This document shows, piece after piece, positions 6,380 to 14,117 of a DNA stretch of 35,212 nucleotides. This DNA comes from Nonomuraea typhae (lineage in GTDB: Bacteria; Actinomycetota; Actinomycetes; Streptosporangiales; Streptosporangiaceae), in the NCBI RefSeq assembly GCF_009760925.1, contig NZ_VRLV01000029.1, forward strand, positions 1-35,212, read 5' to 3'. The position numbers and the translations under genes were made by a program. Within the stretch, counting starts at the first letter, position 1. Each line of letters starts with the position of its first letter. The notes under the pieces are model-generated. The model worked only from the letters and a program-made list of their open reading frames with translations, was not told where the DNA came from and did not search any database.

Positions 6380-6946
6380 TCAGCTCGCCCTCGGGGGCAG
6401 GTGCGTGTGGGTGCGGCCGTGCTGGCAGTCGGCACAGCCGGTGTCGACGACGTCGCCCTCATAGGCGGGCTGGCCGTGGGGGCGCTGCAGCTCGGCGGGG
6501 ATCGCCCGGCCGCACATGCAGCAGCGCGCCCCCGAGCCGCGACCGATGCACCCCGGGCAGGTGCCCGCCTCCAGGGTCTGGAAGGCGTTCCCGGCCCCGG
6601 TCATCGCCTCGTACAGCAGCCCGGCGCGCTGCACGAACGCCTCGGGGTCGTCGTCGGGACGCCAGGTCTGGTCGGAGATGTCGTTGGCGTGCTGCAGGCG
6701 GCAGGCGCGGCCGCGCAGCTCCAGGTCGTGCTTGCTGGTGGCGGCGGTCAGGAAGTCGAAGACGATGTCGGCGTGGGCGATGACGACGCCGGCCAGGTGG
6801 CGCCGGATGGTCAGCGCGCTGGCCCAGCGCAGCGCGTCGCCGTACAGCTGCGTCCGGGCGCGGCGCTCGATGCCGTAGATGCCCGTGCCCACGGGCGGGT
6901 GCTCGGGGGCCTCGGTCAGCTCCCCGACGGTGATGATCTCTGTCAT
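6380..6946 (-). CDS. Hypothetical protein with C-terminal zinc cluster
   Basis: Encodes 188 residues. The first 130 are helical without a recognisable fold (for example ALRWASALTIRRHLAGVVIAH). The C terminus carries paired cysteines, CPGCIGRGSGARCCMCGRAI and later CADCQHGRTHTH, consistent with one or two zinc sites. The start at 6946 is supported by AAGGAG upstream, so the longer frame to 7192 is not used. The gene follows the M48-like protease by 56 bp. No function is assigned. Confidence 0.65.
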   Translation of the reverse strand: MTEIITVGELTEAPEHPPVGTGIYGIERRARTQLYGDALRWASALTIRRHLAGVVIAHADIVFDFLTAATSKHDLELRGRACRLQHANDISDQTWRPDDDPEAFVQRAGLLYEAMTGAGNAFQTLEAGTCPGCIGRGSGARCCMCGRAIPAELQRPHGQPAYEGDVVDTGCADCQHGRTHTHLPPRAS

Positions 6947-7002
6947 GGCGTTGACTCCTTGATCGGTACGGGTGGGTGGAACGGGCTGGTCGGGGGTGCC
7001 GG

Positions 7003-8328
7003 TCAGGTCACCGCGGCGATGAAGGTCAGCACCGCGGTGATGGCCAGGACCGCGTAGGCCAGCAGCGGGCCAGGGCGGCCGCGGTAGGCGTTGTAGGCGG
7101 TGGCCACGACGGCGGCGGCCACCCCGCCGTAGATGACCAGCAGCGGCATCCCGGACAGGCCGAACATCGCGCTGAACCGGTCGTGGAGCCACAGCGGGCC
7201 GACGGCGGCCGCGCTCAGCAGCCCGGCCATCACGCGGACGGTGCGCAGCGCCGAGCCGCGCAACGCGGTGTCAGAGCGCTGGGCGATCGTGGCCAGAGAC
7301 GGGCGCTGCTGCGGCGAGGCGGCCGCCACGGCGCGCAGCCGGGCGCGGCGGGTGGGGTAGCTGCTGAAGATCCAGCCCACCAGCCGGAAGGCCAGGCCGT
7401 CGGCGGGCGAGGCGGCCAGGGTGGCGGTGGTGATCGCGAACCCGTCGCGGCCCACGCGGGTCAGCAGCCGGGACGCCAGGACGTCGGCCCGCTTCTCCTC
7501 CTTGCGCGCCTGGGCGGCGTCGATCAGGTAGAACAGCCCGGCCAGCGTGAGCGCGGCCGCCCACATCCACCACAGGCTGTAGGAGATCACGATGGGCAGG
7601 CCGACGCCCATCAGCAGGGCCAGCATCCTGGCGCCCCGCCGCCACGGGCGGGGCCGCGTGGAGTGCCCGAGCGCCTGGTGGGCGATCTCGTGGGCCTGCA
7701 CGCCGCACAGCCGGGTCGACTGATCCAGCAGGGCGGCGTCCAGGCTGATGCGGACGACGTCGCGGTGGCAGGGGTCGACGGAGGACTCGCCGCCGCCCTC
7801 GGGCAGGTCGGTGCGCAGGGTCACCAGGACCGGGTCGACGCCGGCGGCCTGGCTCAGCGTGCGGGTCAGCATCGCCAGGCCGACCAGCTCCACGTCCATC
7901 GCCTTCCACGCGGGTGCTTCCCCGTCGTCCTCGCCGGACTGTCCGCGGTCGTCGTCGTGGTCCTGGCGGTCGTCGACCTCGCCGACGTTGCCGGGGTCGG
8001 CGTCGCGGGTCTGGTAGGCGGCGGGCTCGATCGGCTCGGCGTCCTGGCCGTCGTCGTCCTGGTCGTCATCGTCGCGGTCGTCGGCCTCGCACTCCGGTGC
8101 GCAGTACAGCAGGCCGGGGCGGCCGGGCACCCCGTCGTGGTCGAAGGGCGTGCCGCAGCCGGCGCACTCGCGCCAGCGCTCGCCCGCCGGGTCGTCCTGG
8201 TGCTCGGCGTCGGGGGTGGCCAGCAGGTCGGGCCAGTCGACGGCGTTGATGATGCGGCCCTCGATGGTGCCGTCGGCCGGGCCCGTGCTCGGCTCGGTGC
8301 TCGGGCCGGTCATCGGCTGGGTGGTCAT
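7003..8328 (-). CDS. Membrane M48-like metallopeptidase with N-terminal zinc knuckle
   Basis: Encodes 441 residues. Residues 55-80 hold a zinc knuckle (CAGCGTPF ... YCAPEC). An Asp-rich linker follows (85-140). The peptidase core shows HEIAH at 213-217 and a downstream glutamate in EEKRAD (277-282), the HExxH plus ExxxD arrangement of M48/HtpX-type zinc proteases. Hydrophobic helices surround it (about 234-270, 365-385, 393-412, 422-440), so it should be an integral membrane enzyme. It could cleave misfolded or specific membrane proteins, perhaps transfer proteins or entry-exclusion partners. The ATG is preceded by GGAAAGGA. An in-frame GTG at 8580 overlapping the translocase stop would add a low-complexity leader and is less likely. 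Residues 31-35 read DWPDL, a motif shared with the adjacent translocase. Confidence 0.75.
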   Translation of the reverse strand: MTTQPMTGPSTEPSTGPADGTIEGRIINAVDWPDLLATPDAEHQDDPAGERWRECAGCGTPFDHDGVPGRPGLLYCAPECEADDRDDDDQDDDGQDAEPIEPAAYQTRDADPGNVGEVDDRQDHDDDRGQSGEDDGEAPAWKAMDVELVGLAMLTRTLSQAAGVDPVLVTLRTDLPEGGGESSVDPCHRDVVRISLDAALLDQSTRLCGVQAHEIAHQALGHSTRPRPWRRGARMLALLMGVGLPIVISYSLWWMWAAALTLAGLFYLIDAAQARKEEKRADVLASRLLTRVGRDGFAITTATLAASPADGLAFRLVGWIFSSYPTRRARLRAVAAASPQQRPSLATIAQRSDTALRGSALRTVRVMAGLLSAAAVGPLWLHDRFSAMFGLSGMPLLVIYGGVAAAVVATAYNAYRGRPGPLLAYAVLAITAVLTFIAAVT

Positions 8329-8351
8329 CGCGTGTGTTCCTTTCCGACAGG

Positions 8352-8557
8352 TGTCCCGGTCGTCCGGGTGTCCGGGTGTCCGGGTGGAGCGACAGGGGGT
8401 GAGCGGGGCTGAGGCGGCTGCAGGGGGTGGGGGTGTCCTCCCGGACACCCCGGACAGGTCGAGCGGTTGGTGCTGGTCAGGGGCCGTCCCGGGGGGACGT
8501 CCGGGGGCGTACGGGGGTGTGCGGGTGTCCGGGTCCCCCGTCCGGGGGGTGTCCGGG
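8352..8557. repeat. YGTCCGGG array beside the translocase gene (TRS/clt-like)
   Basis: In the 248-bp gap downstream of the FtsK/TraB-like gene, the octamer YGTCCGGG occurs head to tail at 8361, 8369 and 8377, again at 8498, 8526, 8539 and 8550, and inverted at 8440 and 8449; a near copy is at 8352. The complement, ACCCGGAC, closely resembles the GACCCGGA transfer recognition octamer reported for Streptomyces TraB of pSVH1. Location and motif suggest a clt-like locus. Part of it (8431-8450) can fold as a hairpin. Confidence 0.7.
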
Positions 8558-8576
8558 TACCTGGCGGGGCGGCGGC

Positions 8577-10820
8577 TCACGCCACGCTCCACTCGGCGAC
8601 CTCCGCCGGCACGGCGATCTCGCCGCACGCGATGCCCTCGGCGACCGCCCGCACGTTGACGAGCGCGTAACCGCGGGCCTCGGTGCCGCTCACGCGGAAG
8701 GCGCGCTTGAGCGGGGTCACGCCCAGCGGGCGCAGCAGCGCGGCCAGCGCCACGGGGTCGCCGTTGCCGGTGCCGTCGACGATGCCGAGCGCGGCGGCCA
8801 GGGCCTCCGAATGGATGCGGTTGGCGCGGGCGTGCGTGAACACCTCCAGCACCCGGCGCATGATCTCCGGCAGCGGCCGCGCCTGCCCGGCACCGGCCTG
8901 CGGCCCCGCTCCGGGCTGCTGCGGAATCGGGTTCATCAGGTCGGGCCAGTCGGTGGCCGATCCGGTCGGCTGCCGGACGGGCGGAGCGGGGATCGGGTTC
9001 ATCAGGTCGGGCCAGTCCGTCGCGGACGCGCCTTCGGGCACCGACACCAGGTGCCGCCCGCCCTGCCCGGCGCCCGGCGCGGAGTAGGGCGCGGGGTAGG
9101 GCTTGGGCGCGGGCATCGGCGCCGGGCGGCCCGGGTGCGCGGGGACGGCGACCGCCGCACCCGGCCGGGCCGGGGCGGGGCCGGTGCTCTCCTCGTCGAG
9201 GTCGTCGGCGGTGGCGGTGAAGGTCTGCCGCATGCGCTCGTAGCGGGTCTCGTACCAGTAGCCGGCCGCGTCGGCGGAGGCGTCGTCCAGGTCGGGGCGG
9301 ATTCCGGCCACCGCGATGGCGGCCGCTTCGATCATGGCCGGGTGGTTGTTGTGAGCGCGAAACGGGCGCGGGTGCGAGCCGCCGATGGAGATGAACGCGG
9401 TGCCCGGCCCGGCCAGGGCGTCCATGGACAGGCCCTGGCCCCACTTGGTGAACATGTGGCCGATCTCGTCATCGTCGGGGCCGTGCATGAGGATGCGCAC
9501 GCCGGACTGCTTGCGCATGTTGACCGGCACCAGGTCGGAGGTCGGCCGCAGGGCGGAGACGACCAGGTTGATGGCGGGCTCGCGGCCGATGTTCTGCACC
9601 TCGCCCAGCAGCTTGGCCACCTGGGGGTCCTTGAAGGACTCGGCGCCCTCGTCCAGCACGATGGCGATCTCCGGCAGCTCGGCGCTGACCGGCAGCAGGT
9701 TGGTGTTGTGGGCGCGCTTGAGCTTGCGGTAGGCGGTCTTGCGGTGCTTGGCGATGTGCAGGGCGGCGTCCAGCATGAGGACGACTTCGTCGCGGTCGGT
9801 GGCCGCCCAGTCGATCGGGCAGCGTTCGACCTTGCCGTCCAGCCACACGTCGATCCACGGCTGGGTGATGCCGCCGCCCAGGTCGATGTGCCAGACGAGG
9901 GTGTCGCCGCAGCGCCCCAGCTCCATGGACACGTCCTGCAGCAGCGTGGTCTTGCCCGACCCCTTCTTGCCGACGATCAGCACCGACTCCTGGCGGATGT
10001 GGATCGTGGTCGGGTCGGAGTTGGGGTACTCGCCCAGCGTCAGGTCGCCCAGGATGGACTGGACGGTGAAGGTTGCGGGGTAGGTGATGGCCTGCGCCAT
10101 CCGGTTGACCGTGGACACGCGCAGCACGACCATGCCGCGGTGGCCGCCGGGCGCGGCCGCCACCTCCACGCTGCAGCCCTCGGGCAGGCAGGCGTCGGTG
10201 GCCAGGGCCTCGGCGTAGTTGGCGAGCTGCTGGCGGGTGGTGCCGCCGCCGGGCAGTTCCAGGTGCACGTCGTAGCCGGCGCCGGTGACCCACGGCACCA
10301 CGTTGTGGACCTGGACCCGCATGCGGCACACCCGCATGATGCGGGCCTCCCAGTCCTGGCCGATCAGGCTGGCCTTGCGGGAGATCAGCCCGGCCGCGCC
10401 GCGCGGCGGGGCGGTGGCGCTGCGCAGGCGCCGGTTCGGGATCGGCTTGCCCAGCGGCGACAGCAGCCCGGCGGCCACCGCGCCGATCGCCAGCGCGCCC
10501 CAAGCGGCCTGCGTCCACACCGTGTCGAACAGGGTGTAGGTCCACCAGGCGCCGGCGCCGAGCCAGCAGCCCAGCCGGTACAGCAGCGCGGCCGGGCCCC
10601 AGTTACGGCGCGAGGACACCAGCACGGTGGACACCACGCCGGCGGCGGTGGCCGCCGCGCCCCACCACGGGGGCAGCGCGGCCACGTCGCCCACCACGGC
10701 GGCCGCGGCCAGGGCCAGGGCGCCCTGGGCGGTCGCCGAGACCGGCCCGCGCGGGGCCAGCGACCAGTCCGCGCCGCTCTGGCCGGGCTTGCCTGTCTTG
10801 CGGGTGTTGGTGGTGCCCAC
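8577..10820 (-). CDS. FtsK/SpoIIIE-type conjugal translocase (TraB-like)
   Basis: Encodes 747 residues. N-terminal hydrophobic helices (about 30-65 and 75-120) anchor it in the membrane. The motor domain has Walker A GKKGSGKTT (about 284-292) and Walker B IAIVLDEG (about 385-392). The C-terminal 100 residues, after a Pro-rich linker, form a winged-helix-like domain (LPEIMRRVLEVFTHARA ... YALVNVRA) in the place of the FtsK gamma domain that reads DNA octamers. Streptomyces TraB proteins pump double-stranded plasmid DNA between hyphae; this gene should do the same. The linker contains DWPDLMNPIP twice. The GTG start at 10820 follows a perfect GAAGGAG. An octamer array lies directly downstream, as expected for a transfer site. 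Confidence 0.85.
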   Translation of the reverse strand: MGTTNTRKTGKPGQSGADWSLAPRGPVSATAQGALALAAAAVVGDVAALPPWWGAAATAAGVVSTVLVSSRRNWGPAALLYRLGCWLGAGAWWTYTLFDTVWTQAAWGALAIGAVAAGLLSPLGKPIPNRRLRSATAPPRGAAGLISRKASLIGQDWEARIMRVCRMRVQVHNVVPWVTGAGYDVHLELPGGGTTRQQLANYAEALATDACLPEGCSVEVAAAPGGHRGMVVLRVSTVNRMAQAITYPATFTVQSILGDLTLGEYPNSDPTTIHIRQESVLIVGKKGSGKTTLLQDVSMELGRCGDTLVWHIDLGGGITQPWIDVWLDGKVERCPIDWAATDRDEVVLMLDAALHIAKHRKTAYRKLKRAHNTNLLPVSAELPEIAIVLDEGAESFKDPQVAKLLGEVQNIGREPAINLVVSALRPTSDLVPVNMRKQSGVRILMHGPDDDEIGHMFTKWGQGLSMDALAGPGTAFISIGGSHPRPFRAHNNHPAMIEAAAIAVAGIRPDLDDASADAAGYWYETRYERMRQTFTATADDLDEESTGPAPARPGAAVAVPAHPGRPAPMPAPKPYPAPYSAPGAGQGGRHLVSVPEGASATDWPDLMNPIPAPPVRQPTGSATDWPDLMNPIPQQPGAGPQAGAGQARPLPEIMRRVLEVFTHARANRIHSEALAAALGIVDGTGNGDPVALAALLRPLGVTPLKRAFRVSGTEARGYALVNVRAVAEGIACGEIAVPAEVAEWSVA

Positions 10821-10859
10821 CGATATCTCCTTCGAGCTGGTCGTACGGGGTCAAGCCGG

Positions 10860-12548
10860 TCAGACGTTCCACATGGGCTCGCCCGTGCGCGGCGCCTCGT
10901 CTCGCTTGAGGTCGTCGGCGTGCACCGTGCGGAACAGCGGCGCCACCTCCTGGGCGAGCGCGATGAGCTGACGGTGCGCCGCGTACAGCTCGGCGAGCTT
11001 CTCCACCACGGCCGGGTGGATCGGGTATTCGCCCTGCAACCGCGCGGTGTAGGTGCGCAGCGCCATGGCGATGTTGCCGGGCAGCTCGGGGAGCTGATCC
11101 AGCTCCCGGGCCACCGCCCACATGTCCTCGGGGGCGTAGCTGGCGGCGACGGCGTTCATCTCGGCGGCGGCGGCCGCGAGCGGGAATCCAGACATGGCGT
11201 ATCTCCTGGTCGGGCCGCCCTGGGGCGGCGTGTAGGGGTGACGTCGACGGCGCCGGCGGGCCGACCCGTTCGACGTCTCGGAGGCCGATGCGGCGACCTC
11301 CGAGCTGGTGGCGTCCTGCGACGCTGCTTTGGCGGCCTTGCGCTTCCTCCAGCGGCCCACCAGCAGCGCCAGCAGGGCGACGGCGGAGGCGGTGACCTGG
11401 CCGTCCCACTTCCACAGGGCGGCGGCCGCGCGGCGGCGCGCCTGCCCGAAGCCCTGGGCGGCGCTGCTGGCGTCCCAGGCGGCCGACAGGCGCCGCCCGG
11501 TGCGCCGGTCGATCCAGCGTCCGGTGGCACGGGTCGCGCGGCGGCAAGCGCTCCACGTCGCTCGCGCGGCGCGCCCGGCGCGGCCGCCGGTGCGGGCGTT
11601 GATCCAGCTCCCGGCCTTGCGGCTGCCGCGCCAGGTGGCGGCGGCTCCGCGCCGGATGCCCCGGCCGGTGGCGCGCGCGGGGCGGCTGATCGCCCGGCCG
11701 GTGGCCCGGCCTGCGGCGCCCAGACCTCTGCCGACGGCCCGCAACGGCCGGGTTACCGCGTTGCCGCGCCTGCCGCTGCTGGTCGACGTGCTGGTTGCGC
11801 CGATGGCCTGCTGCTTGCGGCCTCGACGGCCCTTGGGCCTGGGGGTGGTCGACGTGTCGGTTGACGTCCCGCCGCCGTCGCGCTTACGCCGCCGGGACCT
11901 GGTGGGCCCGCCGGTCGGCGTGTCGTGGCTGCCGCCGCCGGGTCCCCGGCGGCGGCCACCACGGCCGCCACCCGAGCCGCCGGAATCGCGGCCACCGGTG
12001 AACAGGCCACCGGACCGGGAGGACCGGCCGCCGCCGCCCAGCAAGGCGCCCAGACGGGGGCCGCCGCCGGTGCGGGTCGGCGAGCTGCTGCCGGTCGACG
12101 TCGCGCCGCTGCCGTTCCTGCTGGCCGGGTGGTTGCGGCGGTGGCGGTAGTACAGGTAGCCGCCGGCCGACCCAGCGGTCCCGGCCGCGCCCCACAGCAG
12201 GCCGGGCAGGCCCGCCATCTGGTAGAGGGTGCCCAGCACCAGCGCGGCCGTCGTCACGCCGCCGATGGCCAGGTGCCCGGCGGGGATGCCTTGCCGGTCC
12301 TCCAGGTCGTCGGCGTCGTCGTCTTCGTCGGCGGGCTGGCCGCTGGTCATCGGCGTGGTCATCGTGACGTCCGCCGGGTCGGCCTGGCCGTCGTTGACCG
12401 GCAGGACGTCGTCCTGGCCGACGCCGGCGGGCGCGGTCATGGTCACGGTGGCCATCGGCGCCGCGCCCCTGCTCACGCCGGGGATGTCCGGGGGGGTGTC
12501 CGGGTGGGCCGTCCGGGGGGTGTCCGGGTCCTTGGTCGTGGGATTCAT
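10860..12548 (-). CDS. Basic, Gly/Arg-rich membrane protein of the transfer operon
   Basis: Encodes 562 residues, not recognised. Order: Pro/Asp-rich start encoded by an octamer array, acidic stretch (about 75-85), one or two hydrophobic helices (about 92-130), a 250-residue Gly/Ser/Arg-rich basic region with repeated RATGR-type units, one more hydrophobic helix near 390, and a folded helical C-terminal domain of about 110 residues. The basic region could bind DNA or the inner membrane surface. The ATG overlaps the HATPase stop (ATGA). Inside the frame, a strong AGGAG sits 7 bases before an ATG at 11195, so the C-terminal 111 residues may also be made as a separate protein. It immediately precedes the translocase and probably works with it. 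Confidence 0.6.
   Translation of the reverse strand: MNPTTKDPDTPRTAHPDTPPDIPGVSRGAAPMATVTMTAPAGVGQDDVLPVNDGQADPADVTMTTPMTSGQPADEDDDADDLEDRQGIPAGHLAIGGVTTAALVLGTLYQMAGLPGLLWGAAGTAGSAGGYLYYRHRRNHPASRNGSGATSTGSSSPTRTGGGPRLGALLGGGGRSSRSGGLFTGGRDSGGSGGGRGGRRRGPGGGSHDTPTGGPTRSRRRKRDGGGTSTDTSTTPRPKGRRGRKQQAIGATSTSTSSGRRGNAVTRPLRAVGRGLGAAGRATGRAISRPARATGRGIRRGAAATWRGSRKAGSWINARTGGRAGRAARATWSACRRATRATGRWIDRRTGRRLSAAWDASSAAQGFGQARRRAAAALWKWDGQVTASAVALLALLVGRWRKRKAAKAASQDATSSEVAASASETSNGSARRRRRRHPYTPPQGGPTRRYAMSGFPLAAAAAEMNAVAASYAPEDMWAVARELDQLPELPGNIAMALRTYTARLQGEYPIHPAVVEKLAELYAAHRQLIALAQEVAPLFRTVHADDLKRDEAPRTGEPMWNV
12485..12528. repeat. Second YGTCCGGG cluster
   Basis: Four copies of YGTCCGGG at 12485, 12497, 12510 and 12521, all in the same orientation, in the first codons of the 562-residue gene (they encode Pro-Asp-Thr-Pro units). 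Same octamer as in the array at 8352-8557, so the translocase module is flanked by the motif on both sides. Confidence 0.7.
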
Positions 12549-12985
12549 GCGCTCTCACCTCGCGATGTGCGCTCGTCATGAGTGGGAGAGGAAGCCCAGT
12601 CCAGCCAGCAGCACACGATCCGGCTGGTGTCCTGGATCTGGACCTCGTAGGTGTCGGCCAACTTCTTGACGATCTTCAGGCCGTGCCCGCCCTCACCGAG
12701 GGGCCGGGGCGCCGCCGTCAGCGCGGGCCCCATGTCGATGCAGGTCACCCCCACCGACGTGGCGTCCAGCTCGATCTGGACGGCGAACCGGCCGCCAGGC
12801 GCGCCGCTGGCGGAGTGGATGACGGCGTTGGTGGTCAGCTCCGAGATCACCAGCAGCACGTCCTCCACGCGCGGGCACCACTCGCCCAGCACGCACCGCG
12901 CCCAGTCCCGGGCCTCGCCGATGGCCGCCGCGGTGCCGACGAACGCCTTGGCGGTGGCGGCCGGGAAGGGCAGCAGGATCTCCAT
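12545..12985 (-). CDS. RsbW/SpoIIAB-type HATPase (anti-sigma-like kinase)
   Basis: Encodes 146 residues forming a single GHKL ATPase fold: the N-box is ELTTNAVIHSA (about 48-58) and a G2-type box is GEGGHGLKIVKKLAD (about 96-110). The G1 motif DMG is at about 84-86. Proteins of this size are abundant in actinomycetes and act as anti-sigma or anti-anti-sigma kinases, or as ATP-binding regulators. No partner sigma factor or antagonist is on the plasmid, so it may target a host regulator. The ATG is directly next to the upstream stop (TAGATG), so it is translated as part of the operon. Linking it to development is reasonable since the upstream genes are SsgA-like. Confidence 0.8.
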   Translation of the reverse strand: MEILLPFPAATAKAFVGTAAAIGEARDWARCVLGEWCPRVEDVLLVISELTTNAVIHSASGAPGGRFAVQIELDATSVGVTCIDMGPALTAAPRPLGEGGHGLKIVKKLADTYEVQIQDTSRIVCCWLDWASSPTHDERTSRGESA

Positions 12986-13264
12986 CTAGGCCACCTCCCG
13001 CCTGGTCAGCAGGGCCGGGACGGTGGTCTTGGCCAGCAACTGCGTCGGGCGGGCGCCCTTGGGCGGGAGCTGGCCGTGGGCGGCCAGGTAGTGGCGGATG
13101 AACAGCAGCGGGTCGACCGCGCCCTGGTCGGCGGCCGCCACGCTCGCGCGGACGTTGGCCAGCAGGTCGCTGTGGTCGGCCGCGAGCTGGGCGAAGGCGT
13201 GGTAGGCGGCCTCCAGTTCCTCACGGGTGAGGTGGCCGGCCTCGGCGCTGAGCAGGGCGGTCAT
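12986..13264 (-). CDS. Small hypothetical helical protein
   Basis: Encodes 92 residues, mostly helical: LTREELEAAYHAFAQLAADHSDLLANVRASVAAA is followed by a FIRHYLAAHGQLPP segment and a basic C terminus. No metal or membrane motif. Its ATG overlaps the stop of the second SsgA-like gene as ATGA and its stop abuts the HATPase start. Homologues of similar shape accompany SsgA-like and HATPase genes on actinomycete plasmids in my recollection, but no function is known. Confidence 0.6.
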   Translation of the reverse strand: MTALLSAEAGHLTREELEAAYHAFAQLAADHSDLLANVRASVAAADQGAVDPLLFIRHYLAAHGQLPPKGARPTQLLAKTTVPALLTRREVA

Positions 13265-13695
13265 GAGATCGCCCCCAGCAGGTCGGCCACCAGCGCGTCC
13301 AGGTCGACCAGGTCACGCTCGCGGCCAGGCGGCACCACCTGGTAGGTGGCCTCCACGATCGCGGCCAGGCGGTCGCGGCTGGCCAGCAGCTCGAACGGCT
13401 CGCCGAGCTCGGGGCCGGGCAGGCTCAGCACCAGCCAGGCCGGGCCATCGGCGGGCCGCACGGTGACCTCGCCGGCGCCCACCGGGCCGGTGCACTCCTC
13501 CAGCAGCGCGTCGGCCACCAGCTCGCGGGCGAACAGGTAGTCGCAGGTGGTGCGGCCGTCGCGGGCCAGGAACACCAGGCGCAGCGCGAACGGGTCCTCG
13601 CGCCGGTAGGTGGCCACCGCCATCAGCGGCTGGTCGGGAGCGTCGGCGGGCCACAGGGTCAGGCCCTCGATGACGTCGGACTTCGAGGTGATCAC
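13261..13695 (-). CDS. SsgA-like (SALP) family protein 2
   Basis: Encodes 144 residues with the SsgA-family pattern: a strand with REDPFALRLVF, the CDYLFARELVADALL helix, GAGEVTVRPADGPAW, and a final helix near FELLASRDRLAAIV. Chromosomal SsgA-like proteins steer septum placement and peptidoglycan remodelling in mycelial actinomycetes (SsgB recruits FtsZ). A plasmid copy could locally modify cell wall or septa during hyphal transfer; that is inference. The GTG at 13695 overlaps the stop of the first SsgA-like gene as GTGA, so a start further upstream is not used. It is clearly diverged from its neighbour, so not a recent duplication. Confidence 0.8.
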   Translation of the reverse strand: MITSKSDVIEGLTLWPADAPDQPLMAVATYRREDPFALRLVFLARDGRTTCDYLFARELVADALLEECTGPVGAGEVTVRPADGPAWLVLSLPGPELGEPFELLASRDRLAAIVEATYQVVPPGRERDLVDLDALVADLLGAIS

Positions 13696-14117
13696 GCGGC
13701 ACCTCCCAGAACCTCGGTCAGCCACGCCGACCAGTCGATCCACTCGTCTTCGTGCTGGTCAGGAACCCTGCGGTAGATCTGGGCGACGAAGCTGGTGGCC
13801 TCATCGCGGCGGGCGAACAGCCGCACGGCCTCCGGGCGGCGCGGGTGCAGGGTGATCTCGATGTAGTCGTCGGCCTCGGCCGGGCCCACGGTGACGTCGC
13901 CCAGGCCGACCGGGTCGGGCCGGTGCTGCGCCAGGCCCTGCTCCAGCAGGTCGCGGGCGAAGGTCCACACGATCGCGCTGCGCCCGGTGGGCGAGGGGAA
14001 GTGCAGGTGCACGGCGTACGGGTCGGCGGGGTCGTAGACGACCTTCACCCGGGACGCCTGGTTGGCCACGTGCGCGAAGGCCACCGTCCACGTCGTACGG
14101 ATCTGCGAGGTGCTCAT
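13692..14117 (-). CDS. SsgA-like (SALP) family protein 1
   Basis: Encodes 141 residues and is the closer of the two to classical SsgA proteins: VYDPADPYAVHLHFPSP, VWTFARDLLEQGLAQH, GLGDVTVGPAEADDY and a C-terminal helix with VAQIYRRVP. SsgA-family proteins are restricted to morphologically complex actinomycetes, which supports the host assignment. ATGA overlap with the DUF2637 gene upstream and GTGA overlap with the second SsgA-like gene downstream put it firmly in the operon. A role in septation or wall opening at the site of transfer is a hypothesis. Confidence 0.85.
   Translation of the reverse strand: MSTSQIRTTWTVAFAHVANQASRVKVVYDPADPYAVHLHFPSPTGRSAIVWTFARDLLEQGLAQHRPDPVGLGDVTVGPAEADDYIEITLHPRRPEAVRLFARRDEATSFVAQIYRRVPDQHEDEWIDWSAWLTEVLGGAA

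Noticed and set aside
8427..11864. Plus-strand frame of 1,145 codons opposite the translocase
   Set aside because: Gly/Arg/Val/His-biased shadow of the FtsK-like gene; no domain and no ribosome site.
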